Source of the DNA: Sycobia sp. Sy_11
Lineage: Eukaryota; Arthropoda; Insecta; Hymenoptera; Epichrysomallidae
Direction: 5' to 3'
NCBI GenBank assembly: GCA_018907035.1
Contig: JACCIC010000099.1
Location: forward strand, 1,240,501 to 1,304,500
DNA length: 64,000 nucleotides
In this document: positions 10,745 to 22,505 of the stretch, piece by piece
Numbering within the stretch: the first letter of the stretch is position 1
Layout of the letters: every line of letters starts with the position of its first letter
Program-made: the position numbers and the translations under genes
The notes under the pieces: generated by a model
The model's database searches: none
Told to the model about the DNA's origin: nothing
The model's input: the letters and a program-made list of their open reading frames with translations, nothing else

Positions 10745-13324
10745 GTAGGTAGAGTGTGCGGACAAACAAACGAATAAGAAAAACAAAAAAGGACAAGTGT
10801 GAGACCTGTGATTCGATGGTGAGAACGGCGAAATCAGTGAGGCAGAGTTCTCAGGGGGTTTGCGCATCGCGTTCGAACGTCCAATTATCGCAGCTATATA
10901 TTGGCCATCGTCAGCCGGGGAATAGCGTTCAAGTTCTTCCTGGTTTGATCGTGGATGCAAAATTCGGCGTCGCTTTTCTTGTTAATTCACGCGACTCTCG
11001 GTTAAGTAGGGAAATTGCCCGAAAACCCCTCGGACCCAGTATGACATCTTGCTCGCGAACGTAGACGCGACGCGGGTACGTAAAATTCGTCGAGCGAAGA
11101 TTGCGTCACTCTGGAAAACGCCATCGATGCCAGTCCCGCGCAGTCTCGCCGGGGCGCGGATCGCCTCGGTTTCCAGAGCGTTGCGCAGTGACGCGAGGCG
11201 ATAAGTCGATCCGCCCCGAGCACTGTGCCGGAACACGCGAGTGCGGACGCGGAAACGCGATAGCCCGCGTTACCGCGCAGCTTGCGTAAGTCGCGCAACG
11301 ACGGCGCTCCAATTTATGCATAAACGTTCGGGCCGAGCGGCGTTAATGAGCGCGCTCCTGCGTCCGAGGATATGCGCGCGTAATATGTAACGCGCGCGGG
11401 CGCCGCCGACGGGAGAGCCGGGCAATGATCGAGCTTTTATCGGGGCGCGGCGCTGGCGCGGCGGTTGCGCAACTCGCTCTCGGGGCAATTTTCACCGCTG
11501 CGTCGCGCGCATTGCCGGGCTACGCTCCCGATCGCCGTCGCTGTGACCGGCATGGGCAATCGGGGCGAGGAGAGGGCTCGGAACTGCGGCGATCAGGAAG
11601 CGCGCGACGTCGCGCCCGCCCGCGAGATCTCGTTCGGAGCGCGCGCGGGCGCGTGCGCGTAATCGCGATCGCGCCTGTATAATACACTGGTTCCGGTAAA
11701 AGTGCGCGCGCGCGTCGCGGAAGGCGGTCGATTCGATCGTTGCACCCTCGGTGCGGAGAGGTGCATTGATCGCGAGTTTTCCAGGGGGAAGGCGGCAAGT
11801 TATGATTACATAGGCATAGAAAGTAAAACGTTTACGATGATTCCCTCATTAAGTAGCAATGTTACATTGCTATTTTAGACAAATTTATTCCAATTTCCTT
11901 GTTAATTATTTCTTTAAAAAGTCGATTTCATAATGTAAAATACGAAAATCAAATTTTCGCAGGCAGAATTATTTTTTTATTAATAAGCATCTAAGAGTGA
12001 ATATATTCGATATTTCTTCAACTAGATATTTATTTTGGCTATTTGCAATGGATTTTCGACGTACTTCTTAATTTTATATTTAGGGAAGAATCAATCAATA
12101 GTGATTTAATATAATTATGAACTCGTATGCTAATTATCAAATATTACATATTGACGAATCTAGACTTAAATTTAATGTTTTCACGAAAAAATGAATACAT
12201 TTACAAATATTAAAATTGACTGCATCTTCTGTTATGGAAATAATGTAATTTATTCATATATATACTTTCAACAAATATTATTGATCAGGCTATTGATAAT
12301 CCTGCAATAAAATTATAACAGTTTATAATTTTCCATAAAAAATTTAGATGATTTTCAGAAGTCGCCCTAGTAGATCGAAAAAGATGGCTTAACTTCGTTA
12401 AGCATATTAAATAGGGAAAATTATCGTTTTTTTTTTAATTTTCAAAATAAATTTAACGAAAAGTTATACAATTGGTTAATGTTGAGTAATAATATGAGGA
12501 ATGATTCATATTTTTCTAAATACGCGAAATCGCATAAATAATCATGCATGCCATCTGATGATTTCCGTAACAATGATTCTAGTTTTTTACTAAAAATTCT
12601 ACGATACTACCTGAAAATATTAAAATATAATCGATAAGTAAGTGATTCAACTTAGTCGCTGCTAGTATTAATCTGCAATGTGTAATTATAATTCTATTGC
12701 CAAATTCTGAAATAGCAGCCTCAAAAATATATATAAAATATACGTATAGGTTTATTGTCTGTTTTGACATTAAATAATTTTTAAGCCCTAATAATACGAA
12801 ATGAGTAAGAGTAATAGGAAAAATTAACAAAACCGATTTCGTAATAATAAATTGTCGGCGAATATAAATAATTTACTAGATAAATCAGTACACATGAATA
12901 TTCTGGAAATATTGCTGTCCTTCAGCAGTCGCCGCAGAAGAAACATTCATGTCTTAACTTTCGCACAACGAGAACCAACTACGCGTCTATCTTCATGTCT
13001 CCTCTCTCCACCCCTTTATCCAACGCGCAACCGTACGAATTTTGATTGAAAAACTCGGCTCTTCCACTTAATGGTGCTTGCACAAGCATTATCGTGCTCC
13101 GAGGGCAGTAACACATCTTTTGTCAGATACGTGCCGTATGCGCTCGTCGTGCAAAATTACCCGTGGGCTAATTATTTCGCCGATGTCAGTGGAGGTGAGA
13201 GAGAGAGAGAGGCATATATGAAACGCTCCTAAGACAATCACGTCCTTCAAATGCGGTTGGCCGCGCAAGCGTGAACCTTAGACGTAACAATATAGAGACG
13301 CTGTGAGATTAGGACAGAGAAAAC

Positions 13325-13355
<31 letters not shown>

Positions 13356-16300
13356 TAGGAGTGCTTTTGAAACGGACAGGCCTAGATCGAGCTGCTTTTT
13401 TCGGCTCGTTTTTCTCTGCCATGTCGTTTCGTTAGGTTACCGGAGGAAAAGCGCCACAGGCCGCTTGAATTTACGAGCGATCCGAGTTGTAATTGAGACG
13501 TGTAAAAACAGGTTGCTAGATATACTTTTCCTTTTATTTTTCACTGAAATTTCCATTTCAATCTTTCCTACGCGCGTCTTTTGTAATGTCCACAGGTATC
13601 TAGAGACGCATAAGCTAAATATACTATATACATGTATATATATTTACAGACCTCGTTCGCTAATTTTCAAACATTAAACCAGAGCGACACAGTCGTATAC
13701 ATAACGCTAGGATTATAATGCCATAATTTTCGAAGATAAATTGTGCGGTTATCTGTATAATACGGGCCTTATTAAAATTTTATCGCCGAAGTCGAGAGAA
13801 AAATGGGACACACAGAAAGTGGGAATAATAAAATGATTAATGAATGCCGTAATAAATTAGATGGACGTCGTTACTACTCTTTTATTGCATCGCCTATATT
13901 CGTTAAACGCGTATAAAAATCAATGTAGTCAAACAATTTCGACTGCTTGGTTAACCGTAAACTTTATGGAGATGGGGGTCTTAGAATGAAAGTTACTTAA
14001 CGCCGAGGCGATTATACGTACGGCTCGTGTGTGTATATTATAAACACGGTATGGGACTATAATTTCACAAAGGTATTTTGCCACGTGCGATTTTGATCTC
14101 ACAACGGCAATACGTATATATGATTCCTATTCCCCGCGAGCTTATTGCCACCTGCGCGACTCGCTTCTGTGTCCCTTTCGCGCTTTCTCCATTCAGTTAC
14201 ATGTATTCCGGGTACGATTACATGTTCCATCGAAATGCCATTTAATTCTCTCGTTATCCATATAAGAGCATTAGAAGCGGCTATGTCCCACGGTTAAGTA
14301 AGGATTGTTCCATTATTTTTTAATCGGGACTCGATCAATTCTAACGTTTCGTTACGTTGTTGCGACTTTTTCTTCCTTTTATTTCGATAATTTTCCTATT
14401 TTTTTCATACGTTTCTTCAATAATAGTATTGATATTTAGAATGTAAAATCATTTGAAAATTATTTTGCATATGAAGCCTATGACATAGGCATATATGTAC
14501 AAGCATACGATATAAGGTATCAAAGCGATTTATTTCTACTTGTTATTATCAGATTCTTTATTTATATATAAAAAAGAGGTTTTAAATTGACTATAGACCA
14601 AACTCATAAGTGCAGGACATCATTAGATATGAGTGATTGACCGACTAGAGTAACTAATTATACCGCCAAAATAAGCACTGGAAAGTTTTAGAACGTAACT
14701 GTCTCCATTCCCAAAATAAAGTATTTTCTTACAATTAATAACTTAATTGAATATATCGTAGCGTCAGATGACTCTTCGTTACTGCTCACTTTGAGCATTA
14801 CTCCATCATGTCAGGATTTTGAAATATTCTACCGTAAACGAGAAAAAAACATTACTTTTCGCCTATTTTAATATATGTTCATTTGCGAATATTGTTTTTG
14901 TTACGAAAGTACAAACATTATATAAAGATCAAAGTCTTACTCGCTCAAACGATGACTTTGAAAAATATGTTTTTTTCAATATGGTCATAACCTATTTTTC
15001 AATTTTCACGTCTTGGACTTTTTTAGATCCAAAAGCAACTGACAGAGCATAGATGTAATACAAAAGATTAGTTATTTTTTAGTAGGGATTACAAAAAGTT
15101 TTTCAACTGAAAAAATAATTATATCATTTATATAGACATAAGTTTATATATAAATAATTAATTGAAAATGTTTTCGATAGCTTTCCAATTGATTGTTTTC
15201 AATAAGTTTAAAATATAAATTGATCAAATATATTATACTTACATTGGTTAAAGTATTATAAGTGTCGTCATTATAGTATTAATTGTCCCTACAGACCTTT
15301 GCGTCTATGTTATGTTTTAGGGAAAGGAAATTAAGAAAAATACAAAATTGAATTATTTCTGCGAAAAAATTCTATATTTAAATAAATTCAAAGGCGTTCC
15401 AAAAAGTATGAGTTAAAATTATTAAATACATTGAAGATTAAAATCCACAGGCTATAGAAACTAAAACATGGGTTAAAAGATTATTTTGTAGCTATATGTT
15501 TCTCAAAAACTTGACGCGGTGAAACATTTTTGAAGACCGATTTAGAATAAAATAAATACACTAAACCTATCGAAAATGTAGAGTTAAATTTTTGTTTAAC
15601 TCAAAATCGGTAAAATTTCATTAAACTGAGAATTAGAATTACCTCCTCGATCTGAATAAAATTCGCCATCCATATATCGCGGCTTACCTTACAGGTAGAA
15701 ACTAAAATATATTTATGAAATTCTTTTGCTATTCTAAAAATTTATTTAAAAATATAAATTAAATAAATTTGATGACGCACCATTTGTAATTTCTACTTCC
15801 ACGAACATATAATTTTCAAAGATATAACTTCGTAATCTGATAATATGCAGAATATGTTTAAATTTAGAAAAATTTTATATAACGAAGTATGATTTAACTC
15901 CATTATTTTTCCACAAATTTTGAATGTCATAATCCTTTCTATCAGGCTAGATATTGCTGTCAGATAACAGAAGAATATAGATGACATTGAATGTTTACTG
16001 AATCGTTTTCAATCTAATTCTTTCAGATTGTATAAATTTTACCACCAAAGATCGCCCAGCCTGGTTGGAGGTCCGAATCTTTGAATTTGAACTTTATCAA
16101 TTATGCTTTGATATAATTTCTGTCTGAAATTGGATTTTTAATTTCATTTTTACTTTTAAACATACTTTTTCGAATATCTCTTAAGAACCTATAACGTTTG
16201 ATTTTTTTATTCAGTCCATCTTTGTCAAACATGACCTATTTTTTTTTTTTACCCAAATCACATTTGGCCGAGCGTCTCTTCCACTGATGTTACGTGTCCG

Positions 16301-17580
16301 CAAAGAGGCAGAGAAACAAGCGAACGAACCGTTAGCGTCTGCTTTTCGCGACGCTCCTTTCGTCCCTCTAGCAGCAGGGAGGTTATAAAATCGAAAAAAC
16401 ACGAGGAACTCTTCCTCCTTTGTAAAAATTTACCCAGTATTCGATTCTACCCACCACTTGAACAGTTGACTCTTCGTACGAGAAGCGCGCGTGCGCCCCC
16501 CCCCCCCCTCAACGTGGGTCTTAGACGTAGAATGCTGTCGGCTTTCTGCCGGAACCGGCGAGTGTTGCTGCTCGACTGGTCCTTCCTCTTGCCCGGCAAG
16601 ATCGTGACGAATGCCGTGCAACTAGTCTTGTTGAACGTCTTGCTGAAGGCGATCCGGGAGCTCTGCTTCGAGGACCTCGACTGCGCGCGCGAACGCTACT
16701 ACGACTTCGACGAGGTGGCGGCGTCGACCTCGTGCAGGACCGGACATGTCTCCTGCGCGAGGAGCCGCGACAGCAATCGCAGCTCGCTAAGATACTGCAC
16801 GGATTATGACAAGGCCAGCATTAATTGAGAGGTATCGTTGTGCCGCGATCGTACAGAATCTAGGCGGTAGAGCTCGGAAGCGTTTTTCCTGTGAGGTTAT
16901 ATACTTCAAGTAGGTCGTTCGTCGATTATAATATATGTATAGACATTGTGGCGGTTTATCGTTATTAAAAAAATTAATTTCCTGCATTGAATGCTCAGCT
17001 GTTCTTCTCACTCGTTCTTTGTAATACAGTCAAATATACGCCATTCATTGATTGGATTTTCAATTAATATTTATGTTTTATTTTTCATGCCATACAGTCT
17101 GTACTTTTTTCACCGTGCATAAATATAAGTATTTGTTGATCTTAAAATGTTTCAGCTTACACACACACGTGCGCGTGCATACACACACGCACATCGGTCA
17201 TTGTGTTAGGTATTTCTAAATTTCGCAACACTTTTTTTCAAATCATATATATGAAAAATTTTTAAAAAGCAACAAAGTGTTTCGGCATTGAATAGATTAC
17301 GCGCGAATTGTACCCAGCAATCGATACCGCGGAAAAATGCTGGTCGTGCTATAAAACTGCGCGTGGGGAAAGGAAAAAATAGTATTTTTATGATTCGAAA
17401 TCTAATTGCATATTGCAAGAGTGAAAATTTTTGCCTTAACAATTGGCAGCTTTAGTAGCTCGTATAATGTATGAAAATACTGCCTAACTATCCGATGTTG
17501 CAATCGACCTGCGGCACAGCACACACACACGCGCGCGCGCGCACACGCACACATACATATGCAAAATCATATTTCGATAG

Positions 17581-17630
<50 letters not shown>

Positions 17631-17999
17631 TAGATATATGTATATTGTATATATATTCCATCGAATTTTGATTTTGCATCCATCGGCAAAAAGTTCCGCC
17701 CACGATTTTAAAAATTCTCCACCCCTCTATCCCATTTCGTCCAAAAGAGAGAGGCTCTATTTTCTTATTGTTTTATATATTACGAGAAAATTTCTTTATC
17801 GCGCGTGCATTTCCTTATACGCGACTAAAAAAGTGTATGAGCTGCGTAATCATTATATATATATATATATTGAACGGAACGTTGTTCCCTGCAATTTGAA
17901 GCATAAATTTGTTGGCATCGTGAGAGCTGTAATAAAAAGCTATGACACCTATGGAAGCAAAACTTTTAATAAAATCGAGATATATGTAATGTATGCGTG

Positions 18000-18032
<33 letters not shown>

Positions 18033-21000
18033 GTTTTTCACTTAGATGAATAATAGAACAATGGTGTCATTAAAAGTACTCAGAACCTGCAATTCAGTAT
18101 CTTAACACCAATATGTCAATTTAATAGGCACCGATTTATTAAAATTCTAATTTTTAATGAATAAATGTTTCATTAGCTTGATATATGTATAACACCTTTC
18201 AAGTTGTACGACAATTGGAAAGGCTATAATTTCAGGGCCAAATTCATTGTTTGCATTCACTTTTGATGTAAGTCCGCACTCCCTGTATAACGTATACCCT
18301 ATAATACCTTATATGAAAAAAGCGCTGAATTAAATTAAAATTTAAATATTAATCGCTGTCTCGCTAAACGCAATAAAGTTTCATAATTTCATTCTAATAT
18401 TTTTTGTTAACGAATGAAAATCTTTTCTGGTACAATCCCCAAATTTTTATATACTTTGTGCTTATTACACACTTTCTTCTAGTACGTTAATAAATTTTGT
18501 TATAACGATTAATCTCACTTAATAATAAAATAGATGACGAGATGTTGATATTACTAAAATATAACTGATTTTGGCATACAGAATTCACGCATAAAATTTA
18601 ATAGTAAATAATTACTGAACATAAAAGAAAATCTATTATAAGTTCTTTACATTCATTGAGAGTAGTTATAAGAACCATTAATTTTCTATTTAATCGATAA
18701 TTGAAATAATAAGAGTTAATTGTTAATAGGAACTATGATATTCCAAATGAATATTATGTTCATAAATTACGCAATTAACATGTAATTATTACGATGTGAT
18801 ATTTACGTAAGATTGTTATGGCACCGGACGGAAAGTCATTCGAAACTGTTCTAAAAATCGAAATAAAAGTTTTGCCATTGCATAATGTCACGTCTATAAT
18901 CATCTACTAAAACTCGACCAAAAATTGAATGTAAGATTATGAATTTATAAATGAATATTTTTTCTGTGTCATGCTCAATAAATCAATCATTTCCTGCCGT
19001 ATGTATTAGCTTAGATTTTTTAAAAGAGATGGATTGAGCAAGATTTTATAAAAGTATTTCGGCCTCTTCAACATACATGTTGAGAGAGAATACCGTGGCA
19101 ACAAAAATTATAAAGTTGTGCATACTAAATTATTTATTAGAGTGGAATTATTAACTCCCAAATTATTGAAACTTCCCTTTACCGAACCACTTGCTAGACG
19201 AGGTAACGGAATTTCGACGTCGAATTTAGTCCAGACTGAACGAGATAAATACGATTAACTCTGTAATAAGCTAATAATCAGTAAGCTCTTTAATTTTTAG
19301 AGCTTACCGATCTCTAATTCGTAAGGTACGGTACTTCCTTATTTTTACATTCCTCTATTAAAAGTAGATATGCTGTGAAGTCAAAAACAAATTTAATGAT
19401 AATCCTTAATTTGGGAGCCGGATTTGAAAAATTTATAATATTTCAAACAAATGTGTTCTAACGAAAATATCTCTGCAAAAACATAACTTTTTAGTGATAT
19501 ATCAATTGATACGGTAATTCGTATAAAATCGGCTGAAAATAATTATAGAAAGTAACTGAAAGACTATAAATATTAAGGCATTTTTTTATCATAACTTCGC
19601 TGCTTGAAATGTTATTATTTATATTTTTAATGCTAGAATTGATTATTAAAATGTAGAATCAAAATTATAAATCTTCATTAAAAACTTTTTCTTGCTTCAT
19701 TTATATCCAATTTCAGTTGTAGGCAAATCTAATTCTTTAAGTATGAAAGTACCATGCCTTAGGAATGAAAATTTATCAATTCCGAAAACTTTACTGGACT
19801 GAATTTACATGTAATCAGAGTTATTTCTCTCAATCTAGTTCAATTCGATAGTTAATGTATATGAGCGTCTTCTATTTAAATTTTTTAAAATAGCAAAATT
19901 TTTATGAGAATTTCAGATCTTGTAGGTTCAAATTTTGGAGACCCAAAAATAGGTAACTTTCGATTTACTTAAAATGTTTAAATTCAAGACATCTCAGATG
20001 GAAGCTTGAAAATTATTATATCAAAATTTTTCCATTCAGCTTCTCTTTCTGTATATACATGATTTGGACGCACTTCCGGCTCCGTCGATGATATTACGGC
20101 GCATAAAATCAGTCAAAAAATGTGTATCTTATTCTTTAAAAATCGAATTATAAAAAATGCAAGCTCCCTATTGGCGTCTTATCAACCACTTCGGCTAGAA
20201 AGAGTTACGCTGTCTTTTCAATATAGATGCGAATCCAGCACAATTTTTAATGTATTTTTTAACGTATTTTGGCCCGTTGAATAGGAATAGTGAGGGTAAA
20301 ATGTGTGAAAACGATGATCTTGATGATCTCAATTTTCATTCAAATTTTTTAGTTTTCTACCAAACCAAACAAAATTCGCGTTCATTAGGTCAAAATATAG
20401 ATCCATGCCATTTGACAATGCAGCGAAACCTTTGAATCCTAGACTATAGCGATTATACCGACGAGGTAAATGAAACATTGAGAAATGTGGGAGGGGGAGC
20501 GCCTAAAAAAATACAATTCCTCTAATCACTAAGCACTATATGCAACATTTGTCCGTAGAAATAATTTCAATGAATAATAACGTTTGCCCTTGTTGTCAGG
20601 TTACGCTGGGCCTGCTGCTCCTGGCGAGCCTGGCCCTCGGCCAGCGCTACCAGCCCGACGACGGTAATTACATCAACGGCGAGCTCTACGCCGATTACGA
20701 GCAGGCGGAGCCCCAGCCCCAGCGGCCGTCCCACCCGACGCCGAGGAGCTACGCGGCGGCGCCCCCGGCGGCGCAGCGCCAGCACCAGGCGGCCGCGCCC
20801 AAACCGACGCCCGTCGCCATCCTCAAGCAGATCAACAGGCACAACGAGGACGGCTCCTACACCTACGGGTTCGAGGGCGCCGACGGCTCCTTCAAGGTAT
20901 TGTGTATATACATATATGTGTATACATATGCAGACGTATGGAACACACGAGCGCGGCCTTGTTTCTCGTGAAAGCAAATCCCCGTATAGAGAGGCAAAGA

Positions 21001-22443
21001 CAGCTCGGGATTTTCCTCGAATCTGGAGCGCCACCGCCCGGTTTTATTCCGGCTTTTCGCGCACGCGCTCCGTGTCTGTATGACATCGACAGTCGGGCAT
21101 CGATCCCGGCCTTCCATTTCTTTTTTTTCTTTTCTATGCACTCGCGTAATCGTTGCGCGTGATAACGGACAGAGGGGGGGGGGCGATCGATATACGGGAA
21201 GTTTTAGCGGAGAGATTTGATGTAATTTTCGTTCCGGATCGGAGCTGTTATTAGAAAAGCCTGATATCAAAAGCAGTCGGAGAAAATCCGGGTTTGTTAC
21301 GTGCCGGCCGCGAGTCTTAACTGATAATGCGAAAGTTGTTTTGATTTTTCAAGTGGTATTGTAAAACTACTTTCTAGTTTATTCACAATAAATTCTAAGT
21401 TCGTAATTGAAATTATGAGGTGAAACGTTTTTATACGTTTTCACCTTTTTTAAATTTAATTTATAACGAGTAGCGAAATACTTCCTCGTCTTAAAATTAT
21501 TGGAAATTCTAGCGCGCATTAAACAAAGTTAATTAGTTTTATCTTTATAATTCCATTAAGGGAACGTTCGTAAACCAGGTAAAGAGGGTCTTTCTTCTGC
21601 CCACGAGGGTTTGAAAACACATAATATAATGGAAAATAACATTTATGATAATGATAATAATAACGTTGCGCAATTCAAATTTAAGGGACAAAATTTTCGG
21701 AAATAGAAATTAGCTTTATAAATTACGCATCTCATACGGTGATTAATTATAGAAATACAAGATCATTTTCGAAACTGAAATTTAAGAAAAATGATGTTTA
21801 AAATGCAATTTGATAATTAACATTTAATGTATTAAAAATTGTGCAAATTTCAAAGATTTGACGTTAATTTTTCTCCCACTAGAGCAAATAAATGTAAAAT
21901 ATTTCTTGTATTCCCCTTATATTAAAAATTAAAAATTAAATTGATCTCTTGTGAAAAGCCTTGAGTAATATACAATCTATCTGATAATCTCTTCAAACGT
22001 CCTAATGTCTGGAGTAGATACGTAGGCTACTGTTACATCACCCCGTTCCTCTTAAACCGTCGAAATAAGCGCAGGAACTGATGGACGGTCCCTATTCATA
22101 GAATAAGCTCTCCTCTCGTAAGCCAGCTTGCCTTTGCCCCCGCCAAATTAACATTCCCGATAACGCGTTTGATTCAAGATCGAGACAAAGCAGGCCAACG
22201 GCGAGGTCAAGGGTAAGTACGGCTTCGTCGACGACGGCGGCAAAGTGCGCGTCGTAGAGTACGGCGCCGACCAGTACGGCTTCCAGCCCTCGGGCGAGGG
22301 CATCACCGTGGCCCCGCCGACCCTGGTCGACGAGACGACCAGCAAGGAGGCCCTCGAGGCGCAAAAGTACCAGGACTACGATTACCAACAGCAGCCCATC
22401 GCCAGGCCCGCCCCAGCCGCCAGGTATAGAAAATGAATATAAG

Positions 22444-22505
<62 letters not shown>

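Larger units (their letters stand above)
10020..11790. promoter_or_regulatory. CpG island at the 5' end of the cuticle gene
   Basis: The longest strongly GC- and CG-rich block in the window, with sharp AT-rich borders. It surrounds coding exon 1 (10,727-10,744) and so probably holds the promoter and 5' UTR. Possible core elements are TATATTC at 10,481 and CCAGT at 10,519, a variant of the arthropod TCAGT initiator. Many overlapping open frames on both strands are Arg/Ala/Pro/Gly-rich low-complexity peptides without domains, and I treat them as noncoding. Confidence 0.5.
10745..20599 (+). other. Cuticle gene intron 1 (9,855 bp)
   Basis: Bounded by GTAGGT and TTGTTGTCAG. It begins in the CpG island and becomes AT-rich after 11,800. 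It contains GA repeats (13,196-13,212 and 13,325-13,352), a small GC-rich open frame (16,532-16,828), compound CA/CG/TA repeats (17,519-17,624) and a (TATG)n tract. From 11,800 to 16,200 and from 18,050 to 20,590 I see no supported gene, only short AT-rich open frames. A TE-terminus-like CTCCCTGTA occurs near 18,280. Confidence 0.7.

Noticed and set aside
10113..10960. Long minus-strand and plus-strand open frames in the cuticle gene promoter island
   Set aside because: They overlap in several frames, are dominated by (CAG)n/(CTC)n and Arg/Pro/Ala runs, and coincide with the presumed 5' UTR.
18005..18032. Repeat arrays as CRISPR
   Set aside because: These and the other arrays are simple di-, tri- or tetranucleotide microsatellites without spacers, in a eukaryotic genome.
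20567..21034. 155-codon minus-strand frame over cuticle exon 2
   Set aside because: Shadow of the GC-rich coding exon. The plus strand gives a signal peptide and an RR domain with correct splice sites.
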